A DNA stretch of 64,000 nucleotides from Venturia oleaginea (taxonomy: Eukaryota > Ascomycota > Dothideomycetes > Venturiales > Venturiaceae). The position numbers and the translations under genes were made by a program. The stretch's first letter is position 1. Every line of letters starts with the position of its first letter. Shown in pieces: positions 33,936 through 46,513 of the stretch. The stretch is taken from the NCBI GenBank assembly GCA_013176395.1, contig JABMLP010000026.1:62001-126000 (forward strand), read 5' to 3'. The notes beneath the pieces were generated by a model. It did not search any database, had not been told where the DNA came from, and saw nothing but the letters and a program-made list of their open reading frames with translations.

Positions 33936-35356
33936 ATGCCATCATGGCGCGACAGTTTGTCCTTTTCTGAGAGGCTCTCTGCCATAGTCAAAATGCACGT
34001 GGGTTTTACCTCGTCCGTGGCCATGAAGAGGCTGGAGCTAACAGGGCGTTGCAAACAGTACGGCCGAATATAAGACTTCACATCCAGGTGCTACAGCAGC
34101 AGAAGCATCTCAACACTGCAGACATCTCGAGTCAACCATTTTTAACCACGCCACGGAAACGGTAAGCTTTAGAATCCTTGTATGGTCTGGCATATTCCTG
34201 ATTGTGATTAGCTGGACTATCATCATCAATGCAATGTTCTGATCGATGGTTTCAAGAAGGATTCACAAGTGGACAACGAAATCGCCGGCAGCGAAGAAGT
34301 GCAGCATGGTGAAGGCAAAGGTTCCAGAAGTATAGGACGCTACCAGAACGCCGTTCACTTTAGGGACGGGCTCTACTCGGATGTCTACAGGACAACTGTA
34401 CCGCAGGGGAGCCCGGAAAATTCCTTGGGCAAGCCAGGCTCGACAGTAGCGCTCAAAGTGACCTATCTTATTGGCATGGAACCACCACACAACTCTCAAC
34501 GAGAAGTCAGGATACTTCAGAAAATGATATCCCCCCACATCATACCACTCCTGGAATCCTTCAGAGAACCAGGTCACAGCCATCTCGTCCTAGTCTTTCC
34601 ATTCATGCCATATGATCTGGACATGATCTTACGACAAGGATATCTCGCCAAAGCAAACAGAAAAACTTACCTGAAAGACGTATTCAGCGCCCTCCAGTTC
34701 ATCCATGCCCACGGACTCATTCATCGGGATGTGAAGCCTTCAAACATTCTTATGAAGTCACTTTCTGGACCCGCGCTTCTGGCTGATTTTGGCATAGCAT
34801 GGTCTCCTGATGATCCTGCTTCGGAGCCTGCGAATGAGAAGATCACTGACGTTGGCACGACAAGTTACAGGCCGCCGGAATTGTTGTTTGGAAAGAAGAC
34901 ATATGATCAAAGCTTGGATATGTGGGCGGCTGGGTGCGTGGCCGCTCAAATTATCACGTCCAGTAACGAGCCCCTATTTGAGGCAGGTGATTTGGGAAGC
35001 GATTTGAAGCTCATACAGAGCATCTTCAAGAAACTTGGGACTCCGGATGCTGAAACTTGGCCGGTTAGTTCGCTTGCAATCTCATTCTTCCCACCTCTTG
35101 TTTTTAATGCTTAAGTTAGGACTCTGCGTCATGTCCAGATTGGGGCAAGGTAGAATGGGTGGACTACCCAACCCAACCGTGGTCAGCAATGCTACCCGAG
35201 GTCTCTGATGCTGCCAGAGATTTCGTCAGTAGTTTGGTGCGGTATGAAAGTGGTGCTCGACCGACTGCTGAACAGGTGGGTATTCTGTTGTTGGTGCGAA
35301 GTCCCTGCTGACACGAAATGCAGGCCCTCAAACACCCCTACCTCGCATTAGCGTGA
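33936..35356 (+). CDS. CDK-family serine/threonine kinase, Csk1-like (CAK-type)
   Basis: Five exons: 33936-33998, 34045-34161, 34212-35063, 35120-35275, 35324-35356; four introns of 46-56 bp; 406 residues. A naive reading would begin inside exon 3 at a GTG; the N-terminal exons are recovered by splicing and give PSWRDSLSFSERLSAIVK and HLESTIFNHATETLDYHHQC, an N-terminal helical extension typical of filamentous-fungal Csk1-like kinases. Kinase domain about 100-400: degenerate Gly loop DGLYSDVYR, Lys142 in VALKV, catalytic HRDVKPSN (231-238), ADFG (251-254), TSYRPPELLFG and SLDMWAAGC. The C helix lacks a PSTAIRE motif (NSQREVRILQKM). In fission yeast Csk1 phosphorylates the CDK-activating kinase and Cdk9. 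Identification as Csk1-like is by overall pattern; another CMGC/CDK member is the alternative. Confidence 0.88.
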
Positions 35357-36302
35357 TGCGCATAATCGCATTGAATGATCGTGAGACGGACCACATTCAA
35401 TTTCTTTGCACTCGGTCTGTAGAAATGGATGATGGAGGAGGGAAAGAGATGTGAATGAAATACTAACCATTCTATTTTATCGTGCAATTTCCACTCTAGA
35501 ACCACGCTGTTACTCGCGTCAACCGACACCCACGATGTTTGCTGTTTGAATAATAGATCTCAGAACTCTTATTTTTCACCCAACGAGTCACACTGTTTTT
35601 ATACTATGATTGCTCGCGGATCAAGCGTGTAAAAAAATTGCCCTACTTGATATACTTTCTGATCCTCCAAGATGAAATCAGGAAGTACACATTCATCCTG
35701 TTTCACTTTCATGCCACGTCATTCACACAAGACGCGTCTCCGCAATTGGAATTGACTCAGTTCCCGTTTTGGCTACATGCTACCTGAAAATGTCTTCTCG
35801 GCGAGGTGACATTTAACAAGACACGAGGAACAGAATATTAGTCTACTGAAATGCTGGTAAGAATATTGTAAATGATTACAGATTTGTCGCATTGAATTCC
35901 GAGGCAAGAGTATTCAAAGCGCCATGATTTGAAGGCCTCTCTCTCAAGTGCCTCATCGGGCAATGAACAAAGCGCGTTGCAGGGGTAAGAACATGCCGGA
36001 CAGCCGTTTCCGGCTCAGGTCGCTGAACAACGCAAGCTCATGATTGGTGGTTGGAGCTTGTCGTAGCATCATCCGTCCAACAACTTGACCATCTAACGCA
36101 ATCAATACTCCGGAGTAGACAGAGGTGCCCCGCATGCCCGAAATATATACACATGCGAAGCTTCTTGTAATGCCCTTTCAGATCCAGAAAGCTTCCTTCG
36201 CGAGTCTGAAACCTTCAAGAACGATCCCGCAAGCTTCCACTAGCACAACAAACGAGCTAGGTACGAACCCAGGACGCGTTACAAACCACAGAGGACAAGA
36301 CA
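35357..36302. other. intergenic, no gene seen
   Basis: Between tandem plus-strand genes. No domain-bearing frame on either strand. Contains the terminator of the kinase gene and the promoter of the cytochrome b561 gene; no distinct motif recognised. Confidence 0.45.
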
Positions 36303-37228
36303 ATGGCATCAGCTACTGTCATTCCCGATAACGTTCCAGGCGTGCAGGCCGATGAGAATGAGCCTTTGCTCGGAAGAGTTGGTGATGCGTCGCAGAAGGA
36401 TGGGAAGCCGCTCTATTATAATTTGACTATCGGTATGTCCGATTTCTTCATTGCTTGAGCTGGTCTGCTTCAAATGCGCTCTTTCATAGACGCGACCTTC
36501 TCCACATCATCCGGATTGAAGCCAGATTAAAGCAGCCACATGATGTCGAGCGGAAGCAGGGTTGACACGCTAACATCCATAGGCACCGCTGTGCTCGCCC
36601 AAGCTGGAGTGTGGGTTCTAGCTGCTATAGTATGGAGTGCAGTCTTTTCTAATAAATTGATCCTCTTCTCACCGCATCCAGTAAGTTCTCCAACCATGGT
36701 TAGCACAAAGCAAGACTGACAAGATCACAGCTCCTCAACTCGGCCGCTCTCCTCCTCCTTGCCCAAGGCACCCTCATTCTGCAACCCACTCACACGGCCC
36801 AACAAAAGCAACAGGGAACTATCATCCACGCCCTCTTCAATCAGCTCGCCCTCGGAGCTTTTATCGCAGGCTGGGTTGTCATCGAAGTAAACAAATACAA
36901 GAATGGCATTCCTCATTTCAAGTCACCACATGCCATCCTTGGTTTTACGACGTATATCCTCCTCGTCATTCAAGCCTTTGTTGGATTCACACAATATTTC
37001 GTTCCTGCCCTTTACGGCGGCGTTGAAAATGCGAAGAAAATCTACAAATACCATCGAGTTGCTGGGTATAGCATGCTCGTTTTGGTCTTGGCATCAGTAT
37101 GTACCGCTACGCAAACGACTTTCAACGAGGCGACTTTGCACATTCAACTGTGGGCGATGGTTGTGTTGAGTGTCATCGTTCTGGCAGGAATTCTGCCGAG
37201 GATCAAGAAGCAGAAGCTTGGGCTCTGA
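36303..37228 (+). CDS. cytochrome b561 domain membrane protein
   Basis: Three exons: 36303-36432, 36583-36680, 36731-37228; the first intron (150 bp) is long for this window. 241 residues. Acidic/polar N-terminus (about 1-40) with ENEPLLG, a dileucine-type sorting motif, then about six membrane segments. Histidines expected to bind the two haems are visible: LFSPHPLLN, GTIIHALFNQ, FKSPHAILG and KYHRVAGY. Family enzymes pass electrons across endomembranes or the plasma membrane, often from ascorbate or for ferric reduction; fungal members have no fused DOMON or reductase domain in this case. C-terminal LPRIKKQKLGL is basic and cytosolic. The identification rests on the His pattern and topology. 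Confidence 0.88.
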
Positions 37229-37885
37229 AGACGGATAGAGCATTGGAGCAGGAATACTAGTGGATATGGTAGGATAGGAAGTGTCCATTGCGGAGAGATG
37301 CTGCATGGTTCACAGCCTTGTTTGGATAGCAAGATTTGCATAGGCACGGCGATTCTTTCCAACAATTTGAAGTCGAAGAAAGGGCGGAAGTTTATTTCCC
37401 ATAATAGCAATGCTTAGGTAGATGGGATGAAACGCATCACTGTTTTTGTGAGGACGGTTAAAATATGCACGATAGCACGTCCCTCCCGTATTTCCTAGCG
37501 TGGACGCGGTCTTGCGGTGATGCGTCTTCGCTGTTTATTGACTGGAAATTAATAAGAATAAAGTTTGGCCTCCCTTCCCAGTCCCTGGGGACTGTCCTGC
37601 TTCCTCCTTTCTCCGACAGTCCTTCATCGTTGTCTCTTCTCCTTCTCCGGCCACAGCCCCCATGATTCCAGCGCAAATGTCACCACGCCTGCAAGCATCT
37701 GTCCTCTGAAACACTGAGAGATTGGCTTGCGCAACAGTCGAGCCGTTTATTACTCACATACTCGTGCCTCCGAGGCCCACCCAATCTCACCACATCAAGA
37801 TCTTTACCAGGACTCCCGCGAACGGTGAAGCTGGAGCATTCAACCGAGGGGAAGCCACAGGATCGGCCTTTGAGCCGTCTTGACC
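37229..37885. other. intergenic, promoter of the TBC gene
   Basis: 657 bp between tandem plus-strand genes. Pyrimidine-rich stretch at about 37595-37665 (CTTCCTCCTTTCTCC) about 220-290 bp before the next start codon, common in fungal promoters. No gene seen. Confidence 0.45.
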
Positions 37886-40569
37886 ATGCCGCTCAGCCCC
37901 ACGACCTCACGGGATTCAAGTTCAACCTCCATCGCGACCCCAGATTCCTACACATCCCCTAATTCGGAATTCCCAAATGGCCTGACTCCATCTGGTTTGC
38001 CCTTGGAACTCGCACCTCTTGAAGCTCCGCCGTCGAGATCTTGGCTGAGTAACTTGAGGAGACCAAGGACAGCGCCTGGGCCTAAGAATTTCAATCATGG
38101 TGGTGGGCCGAGAAGCCCTTTGAGTGATGATGGGGAAGGGAGGAGAGATAGTGCATTGTTGCCCAGTCCGCGACCTGGAACGAGTGCAACTGGGAAGTCT
38201 CCTGTGTCGACTGCGAGAACGAGTACGGCGACGACGAGGACGGCGGGGACAAATGAGGCGCTGAGGACGAGTACTGATGCGAGGGGAAATGATAGAGACC
38301 TAGGGCGGGTGTCGAGCTTGCCTCAGATCGTCGTGCATGGATCGCAAGATCAAGGGAAAGAGCAGGACGACGGTACGCAACGGCCAGTTCCACCAGAACA
38401 GGAACCGGAATTTGGAGGATTACCGGCCATGGTTCCTGCTGAAGGCTTTGAAGACTCGGTCGGCTTGGATAAGGTTCAGTTCAGCACGAGAGGGAGTATG
38501 TTACTGGATGGGAAGAGAGCCGCTGTTTTCAAGGTTACACCCACGCCATCTTCGAGTCCTAAGGTTGAGGAAGAGGTGGAAATGACTCCAAGGAAGATGA
38601 TGACGTTGCCGAGGACCCTAGGAAAGGAAAAGATTCTACCACCTCCACCAGTTCCTGCAAAAGAGCTGGCGCATACGACTGTACCGGCGAATGTGTCGAA
38701 GCTGCCAAAGAGCCAGTTACGATCTCTCTCTCCGCAACAAGAAAGCGTGCGCCGTCAATCACGCTTCTCGGATCGAGTTCTTACGGTCGACGAGTGGGAA
38801 CTGTCACAAAGAGTGCGGTCCATGTATGAATTTGGCAATGAGAAGGGTATTGATCATGGACTGGCAGTCCAACCACTTGTAGAAGAGGAAGACGATGCTA
38901 CGGAATTGCTGGCATCAACGACTTCGGCATCCAAAACACAATCTCTAAGAGTAGGGAGAATACGTTCAAAAAACCATCACGATTTACAACCGAGTTCGAG
39001 TAACAATACGAGAAGAGACATTCTTATACCCAGGGAACGATACGAATTTGCCGGTGGCATTGAAGACTGGGAAGATGTCGAAGGTGATGAGGTCGATCGG
39101 TATGGCTTCATATTGCCTAAAACATATCCAGAATCAAGAGGCTCGAGTCGATCCGCTGCTACATACGATCCCCCCGGTACAGGTATGCAACGCGTCTCCA
39201 CCAATCTCCGCGATCTCTCAGATTCCCCGCGCCGCAAACGAACAATTCGACGCTCAAACTCGAGAGCAAGGCCTTCAGTGCCAAACCATGGTACGCCTCT
39301 ATCACGAAAAAGCTCCAAGCGCTCCCTTCATCCTCCTGGTAGTATGAAATCTTTCCACAGCAATACGTCACAATTTAGCATCACCCGCTCACCACTGAGG
39401 TTTGCATCAAATCGATTACCGCATAATCGAGAGAGGAGGTGGATGGATGAGGCGAGTGATATGCTGACATTACCGCCAGGGCTGGAAGATATTGCTGTTG
39501 CCAAGGAGGGCGGCAAAGAGGCGTTGGCAATGAAAAAGAAGGAGTGGCAAAGGGAGGGAAAGTGGAGGAAGATGGGAAAAGCGACGCAGAGAATGGCCAA
39601 GGGGGGTGGAATGCTGTTTGATTTTGATCCGAGGGACAACAAAGTCATTTCGAGGACGTGGAAGGGAATTCCTGATAAGTGGAGGGCCTCTGCTTGGTGG
39701 TCCTTTCTCGCAGCCTCGGCGAAACGAGATTCGAAATCGCTGGGAGAAGATGAGTTAATTGAGCTCTTCTACGAATTGCAAGAGGAGGGCAGTGCGGATG
39801 ACGTGCAGATTGATTGTGATGTCCCCAGGACGATAAATCGCCACATCATGTTCAGGAGGCGGTATCGCGGCGGCCAGCGATTACTCTTTCGCGTGCTACA
39901 TGCACTGAGTTTGTATTTTCCAGAAACAGGTTATGTCCAGGGCATGGCGGCGTTGGCAGCAACCTTTCTCTGCTACTACGACGAGGGACAAGCTTTCGTC
40001 ATGATGGTGAGGATGTGGCAACTCAGAGGACTGGATAGGCTTTATTCCAGTGGCTTTGGAGGTTTGATGGAGTGCCTGGAAGAGTTTGAAAAAGATTGGT
40101 TGAGGGGTGGCGATGTAGCCAAGAAACTGGCAAGTTTTCTCCCCGCATCACGAAGTTTGAGGTGGCTTAAGAGTAGTGCGCTGACATGATGGTGTAATAG
40201 GAAGATCTTAACATCACATCCACGGCCTATGGAACGCGCTGGTACCTCACCCTCTTCAACTATTCTATTCCCTTCCCCGCCCAACTGAGGGTTTGGGACG
40301 TCTTCCTCCTTCTCGGAGATGTCTCCAACTGTTCCAAAACTTCCGCCAGTAACTCACCGAACAAAACAGTAAACACCTTTGGCGCCGACCTTGATGTTCT
40401 ACATGCTACAAGTGCGGCGTTGATTGATGCTACCAGGGAAGTGCTGTTGGACTCCGATTTTGAAGGCGCGATGAAGTGTCTTACTAGTTGGATTCCGGTT
40501 AAGGATGAGGATCTACTTATGAAGGTTGCCTTTGCCGAATGGAAATTGAGAAAGAAGAGGGGCGGATAA
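37886..40569 (+). CDS. TBC-domain Rab GTPase-activating protein
   Basis: Two exons, 37886-40129 and 40201-40569, 870 residues. The intron is GC-AG: donor CTG|GCAAGT and acceptor TAATAG; only this join keeps ...VAKKL-EDLNITSTAYGTRWYL in frame. First ATG is at 37886 (MPLSPTTSRDS). Residues 1-540 are Ser/Pro/Arg-rich and disordered, with polyproline ILPPPPVPAKE. TBC domain about 585-865: GIPDKWRASAWWSFL, the IxxDxxR-type arginine motif QIDCDVPRTINRH, RVLHALSLYFPETG, the YxQ glutamine motif GYVQGMAALAA, and after the intron YGTRWYLTLFNYSIPFPAQL and RVWDVFLLLGD. The catalytic Arg and Gln fingers are both present, so GAP activity is expected. Related to yeast Gyp-type GAPs that act on exocytic/Golgi Rabs; which Rab is unknown. 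Confidence 0.9.
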
Positions 40570-43500
40570 TCAGTTGCCCTCTGCATCAATTATTGCGAGG
40601 CCGCAGGAGTTGGGTGTTTGGGGAAGAAGAGAGCGTGAGCAAAGACCGAGAAAGGATGTCGGTCCATCAGTCCGGCTGTAGGAGAAGGTCGCTTCGATTG
40701 CTTTCTTGCTCAGGGGAGCGGGTGTTGCAGAATTCCTTTCAGTCCGGATTTGAGAAGTGGACAGGGCTTGAGGCTACGGTTTGTTGGCCGTATAGCGTTC
40801 AGGCATGTATAATACGAGGAGCCAAGCGATGAGCGTGTTCGAGACAAAAAGATTCTGTGCCTTTGGAAAGAGGTGGTGTTTTGAGTTTGCAGGAGCCTAT
40901 GCTATCTTCGATTTGAGGAATACGGGCGAGGAGCTGGTGGTTTGCTGGAACGGGGGGGGCGCCTTTTTTTCACTCTTCTTTGTGTCGTGGGTAAAGGCGA
41001 TGCCTCTCGTATGAGCGCGCCTTGATCGTATGCGCCTTGAAAGAAGTGTCCGTGCACGTTCTCGCCTGTGGGGTTAATGTAAGATACCTTGGTGTGGAGT
41101 GAGAGATTTGGGTGGCAATTGGGGGGGGGTTTCTCTCCTTCTTTCAGCTGTATATCCTCAAGCTCAAGGGTGGCACCCGAGGCGCAAGGCGTTCGCGGTG
41201 GTGGGAAGTTTTTCTTTTGTCAAAGTGGGCTCGGGGACTGGGAAAGGATACTTTCTGGTCATTTTATACCTAGTAGTATCGATGTTTAGAACGAGGTGAT
41301 TGAGGGGCGTGTGTAATGTATAGAATTTAATTGTATCAGTCTGCTTGTCTTTATGTCCAGGGGTGAAGGCCATGGAGCTTATCACCACTGACATCAGGTC
41401 AAGGCACCTTACTTCAAGATGAACTCGCATCTTCACATGGTGAACACTAATGTAAATTGATCAGTCCTGCTATACTACTAAGAAAATACCCAAAACCTAC
41501 TTGGACATGGTAGTATAGTGGGGAGCCGTTGACGTGGTTATGAGCCCTCGATTTAAGTGAATTGGAGACTCGTGGATCCCTCGCTACGCTTTTGTTGGTC
41601 GCTAGTGATTCGAGTTGCCCGGTTAAGCCTCGTAGAACCGATTGGTGATGAGGGCAATTATTTACTCCGTGCGTTGACCAGGATGTTGGGATAGAGACGT
41701 CAAGTATAATTTTTCCTGAATAAATTCTGTTGATTTTGTTGGTGTGGATTTGAAGACCCAGCTGCTCATTTCAGTACATCCTTGGACCTTGTCGCTGAGT
41801 CGTGATTGGCAGCTGGTTTGAAGCGATCGTATCCGAAAGGTAGTTGAGCTAATTCCTGAGTCGGCATCTTTGGTCTTCCTGCCGTGTCGTTCGTGGCTGG
41901 TTTTTGTACGACTGGAGTAATGTCTGTCGTGATATCTCGCTTGAGTTCTTTCTTGACTCGAGCGCGGAGAATCCAGGATGTGTATAGAGCAAAATCAGCC
42001 TGGTGTCTAAGATTTCCCTACAGTTTTCATCGCATATCGGTCGGACATTTTGCGCGATGCAGCCAAGATGGAAATGACTGAATATTGCTACCTTCCATGG
42101 CTGTCATTCTTGGCGGTGCGTAAAGCACCACGTAATTATCCAGATTGCTTCTCGTGATAGTGGTACATATGCCACGTATTGCTCTACTTCGCGCGCGCTT
42201 TCGTAGGGCTGTTGGGGATATTGCAGTGAGGTTTGCATTAAAGTCGTGGCAATGGTGTATGCTGAAGCATGGTGTCAGGTCATGAGAACAGCGTTGTTGA
42301 GTTGATGTTCACTACTAACTGTTAGCGACTCTCAAAAATCTCGTATGCTCCAAAGCCCGAATCCCGTTCACCGAAATTACTAAGGATTTTCCTCAAAAAA
42401 GGGTTAGATGTAGAAGTAATGATTTCAACACTCTGAGTCTCTATTTTTGAGCCTTGTTATTGGTCGACGCGTATGAATAGCGGGGCATGAACCCTGAACT
42501 ACATGTCCGGGCTAGTATAGTAGGTCCTCTTTTCGGCGAAGCACAGAAGCATTGCAATTCTATGTTTATCGATGAACGATGCTTGATCCCTTTAGTCCAG
42601 GGGCGAAGGTTTCGGGTTAAACATGAGAGGAAGCACGGAGTGGGGTCACGTCGACGTGACGGTGTATGAAAACCGAACCTAGGCAGACTGCGAGATGGAA
42701 TAAAGGACGAAAGCTCGAATTGGGTTCTTCTAAGAGATCGACAGGGTCGAATCTGGATATCGTGACCGGCTTCTCCTGTTTTGGGATAACAGGGCTATAG
42801 TAGATGCTTAATTTCTGATTAATGTCGGTCGTCTTATGACATGGAACGTGCGATGAGTGGAGGGAAAAAGAATGACCGGATACCAGGACTGCGAAGAGCC
42901 GAGCATTTTGACTTCATCTCTGCCCTACTGTTGATGGGTCCCTCAATCTCGACAGTAGACTCGAGATCCCTGCTATGGACGTGGAGGACAAGGTCAAGAC
43001 GGCTCGGCCGCGAAATTCTCCTTTCTTTTTATAAAATGCTCGTGCGATATAGTTCCCGAGACGCTTGGACCTGACGATTGCGGATATGAAACAGCTGGGC
43101 TCAGCTGAATTTGGATTGACGTGCGTTTCAGCAGGACCGAAAATGCAATCTGAGAAGAAGTTATAACTGTGGGTATTATAGCATCCGCTTTTGGGATGCG
43201 CGGACCCCAGATCTGTGCTCAAACTCTATTTTCACAGCACAATGCCCACCGTGATGCCCGGATTGTCGCTGTGGAGTTTGTGCCGCAGAATGCCTGTTGA
43301 GGCGTACATGGTATCAACATAACATCAGGAGGTTTGGCGGGACGGCGTAAATTGGCGAAGGGAAAGGAAATGAGGTGAATAAGGTGAATGAGGTTTTCGT
43401 GCGTCACTCCAAAGTGGCGGGTATGTCAGGATGGCAGACGTGGAGAATGAGGCCTCACTGAAGCGATTCTGGAGGGATGGGAATTGAAGGATTGGCATCC

Positions 43501-44842
43501 ATTCGTGGATGCTGCCAAAGACAGCATAAGGGACCCATTGCTAAAGCACAAATCTAACAAGATTGCAGCGGACCCAAGCCCGATGCTGTCGTGCCTCGCA
43601 ATGCTTGTGAGTGTGATTACGGGACTGACGAGGCGGATTAGGTACTGCCTGGAGAGATGATGGTTACTGCCTGAGGCCCGATATCTTATCTTGCAAACCC
43701 GAATTGCGGGACTCGGCGGGTGACGGAGCTGCCATGTTATGGTGGCATCGTTTATTTTCAGACAACGGCGGTGGCGTGGAAAGGGCCTCTCGTGCCCGTT
43801 TCATTAGGCCGAAACAGGCAAAGCGGGCGCCGCGTGCAGCGTGCAGCAGAGTTTCGGCGTGAAGAATTCATAGTCAGGAGCACCTGAGGCATCTCCCAAT
43901 GGCAGCCCTCTGCTTATGAAAGGAAATTGGAGCGGCGGGAAGAAGCGCGTCTCTGAGCCCGAGGTGGCTACTAGTGGCCGTTTTGAGCAACCAGGTCCAG
44001 AAGTCGCATGACGAAACGTCGAGATGCAGCCAATAGCAGGCTCCGGATCGGATGGTCATAGTGGAATCCATTGCTTGGCTGGGTGCTTTTGCAGCACGTT
44101 GTGCACGACTGCGTTTACATGGTACTGACAGCAGTACGTGCAGTACCTCGCGAGCACTCGGGATGCGTCGAGTATGCTCCCGCTCCCTCACTCCCAGCAG
44201 GCTAGCACTACTCTCTCCACACCAGCCACTGCAGCACCCATCTATTTCTGCATGTCTTTATTGAGCCTTCTCTGAACATACCTGCAGATCCTTGCTGCCA
44301 CCTCTATACACTACATTGGCCCTCCACATAGAAAGATCCCCATATCATTCACCTCAGCCTACAAGGCGCCTCTTGGTGTTCCGCTCAATAATAATCCCGT
44401 CTGGCCTCATTACCGCCTTTTCATTCGCCAGCCATTGCGTGCAAATCTGCCCCCCGTCTGTCCTGCCTGGCCTGTTACCACGCGAGCGGCCAGTGGGCAA
44501 CATCTCCGCCTCTGACATAAAACCAAAGCCAGCAGAAGCTCCCCCGGCACCGTTCGCCAATTTGCTCCGTGCGTGTGGCCAGGTCACCTCAAACGTCTGC
44601 CGCTCTCGAGAAGCCTCACTGTCCCTGGATCTTATCCTGACAAGCCTCCAATACCAAGCCTGCTCAAAGCTGGTAAGCCCTTGACATCAGCCCGCTTTCC
44701 CGCTTCTTTGGGTTTGTCCGGCACCTCTGCTTTAACTGCCTATTTTCTCATGTAATACCTCCTGTTCCTTTCTTGTCTCTGGCCTCACTCCGAAATTCCG
44801 GCTTTCTCCTTCTCATCTGCCCTTTCGTCACAGTCGGAGAAA
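40570..44842. other. gene-poor 4.3-kb region
   Basis: No frame with a recognisable domain or a convincing multi-exon structure on either strand. Has G homopolymers (about 40950 and 41110-41122) and pyrimidine-rich sequence in the last 600 bp, which is likely the promoter and leader of the poly-Q gene (CCTCCTGTTCC, TTCTCCTTCTCATC). Could contain non-coding transcripts or decayed repeats; I cannot show either. Confidence 0.5.
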
Positions 44843-44872
44843 ATGCCAGTTTCCCATGAGAGAAGACGATGA
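44843..44872 (+). CDS. 9-codon upstream ORF overlapping the poly-Q gene start
   Basis: ATG at 44843 reads MPVSHERRR then TGA at 44870-44872, in a different frame and overlapping the main ATG at 44856. If the mRNA leader includes it, scanning ribosomes would meet it first, and translation of the main frame would need leaky scanning. Its existence as a translated uORF is inference; an alternative N-terminus by splicing is possible. Confidence 0.4.
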   Translation: MPVSHERRR

Positions 44873-45412
44873 AATGTTGCTCACATTGCCTTCACCAGCC
44901 ACATCCGAATTCGAATACAAGAACTCCCATGAATTCGCACCGCGACTCTCTTCTTATTCGACCCAGCGACCGGCTTTCAAGGCAGATCGGGATACCTTCC
45001 CAGCGCTGCAGGGCAGTGTGGCCGAGACCATGAGTGGTCCGCATCGAGGTCTACCGCCTCCTTCGTCCATGACTTTGCCAGACCCAGGGCGTATGCCACA
45101 GTCATTGACCCCGTCCTTCACGGGCATGCCAGCACCTCCATCGCAATGGCATGGCGCAGAGGAGTCTATGAGGAATTGGCTAAACACCAAAGCTGAGGAG
45201 GAAAAGCGTAAAAGAGAGGAGGAGAAGACCAAGCAGGAGTCTTACAGGCTGGAACAGAGAAAGATCGAGCAGAACATGCTCTCCGAATCGATACGAAACG
45301 GCATTCCTCCGCCACTTGTCCCCGTTATCTTCGCGGGCATTGGAGGGACAAACCTGTCCAACCTAAGCATCGAGTGGCTGCAACAATATGCCCATTCACT
45401 TCAAGTCGCACA

Positions 45413-45483
<71 letters not shown>

Positions 45484-46513
45484 CAGCTGGACCCCAAGCC
45501 CAGCCTCAGGAACAGCAAGAGATGCGACGAGACAGACTGCTAAATCAGCCGCAACATTACGGCTCATCTGGTCTACCTGGACAAGGAGGTCCTTCTGGTC
45601 CTCCCCCTCCCCCTCCCCCTCCTCCCCAGCAATTTGCTTCTCAGCCCGCTCCGCCTTATGGCTATCAAGGTGCAGCTATGTCACCCATCAGTGGGGCAAG
45701 ACAGCCATCGGGGCCACCTGGACAGGGTTCAGGGCCAACGTCCGCACCTCGGCCACCGCTACAGAATGTCCTCCCACGACTTACTACCATTGATCAGATG
45801 CAGGCTCCCCAAGGACCACCGTCAGTGACAGGAGGACCGGTCCAGCCTAGTGGGCTGCATGGGCAGCCTACGCAAGATCAGAGTTCGTCTTCTTCTCCGT
45901 CCATCTATTTCCACCATTGGGTGCCCCCAACGTCGCAAGGAGCAGGTGGGAACCCTCCTGCGACGCCATCAGGTAAACGCCAGAAATAGTGTTGAGTAAC
46001 CCCATGGTCCGCGAGCTTATCCAAAACGTAGAATATGCAAGCTCGCCCAAGAAGCGGAGAACTACCATCGGCTCTCAGTCGTTCTTGGCGTCTCAGCCAA
46101 CATCCGAACCACGCTATCAAACGACCTCTTTCGTGCACGTCTCTTCTCCGGCTTCTTCTACTCCCGGAGGCAGACGTGGAGGTCACAAACGGCAACTCAG
46201 CGATACATCATCTTGGGGTGCTTTTCCAGCGGCGACCAAGAAAAACCGAAGCCGCGGCAACACGGAGAGCAGCCAGGCCGACCTCGACGAGATCAAGCGT
46301 ACTCGACAAGGCTACCCAGTGGGCGGCGGCGAGGACCGCAGTGATAGCGGTTCTAACAGCAGCTATGGAGGGCCCCCATCTGCCAAACGTTCACGATTTG
46401 CTGTGAGATCAGAGTTACGGTCTGCTTCTGGTTCGCCAAAGCGTGAGCATGCAGGATACCGGATGCCAGGCACAAGCAGGAAAAACAGTTTTGGTGGAAG
46501 CTCAGCAGCATGA
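44856..46513 (+). CDS. hypothetical poly-glutamine protein
   Basis: Two exons, 44856-45972 and 46032-46513 (intron 59 bp), 532 residues; not recognised as a named family. Features in order: N-terminal polar part (MREDDEMLLTLPSPATSEFE), a charged helix AEEEKRKREEEKTKQESYRL (about 110-145) likely coiled coil, SESIRNGIPPPLVPVIFAGI with following SNLSIEWLQQYAHSLQ (about 150-185), a run of 24 Gln (186-209), a Pro-rich region with nine consecutive Pro, then Ser-rich basic C-terminus with EYASSPKKRRTTIGSQ (a likely nuclear signal) and HKRQLSDTSSWGAF. The composition (poly-Q, poly-P, KKRR) suggests a nuclear transcription- or mRNA-related protein; that is inference. Phase across the intron (G|AA) is consistent. 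Confidence 0.8.
45411..45482 (+). repeat. CAG/CAA microsatellite coding for 24 glutamines
   Basis: Twenty-four consecutive CAG or CAA codons within the poly-Q gene, mostly CAG with five CAA. Length polymorphism between strains is likely for such a tract. Confidence 0.95.

Noticed and set aside
41505..41580. tRNA-like GGTAGTATAGTGG start
   Set aside because: Resembles the D-arm of tRNA-Asp but no T-arm or acceptor stem follows.
45325..45567. Ala-rich and Ala/Val-rich frames over the CAG tract
   Set aside because: Alternative readings of the CAG repeat; the poly-Q frame continues with conserved phase through an intron.
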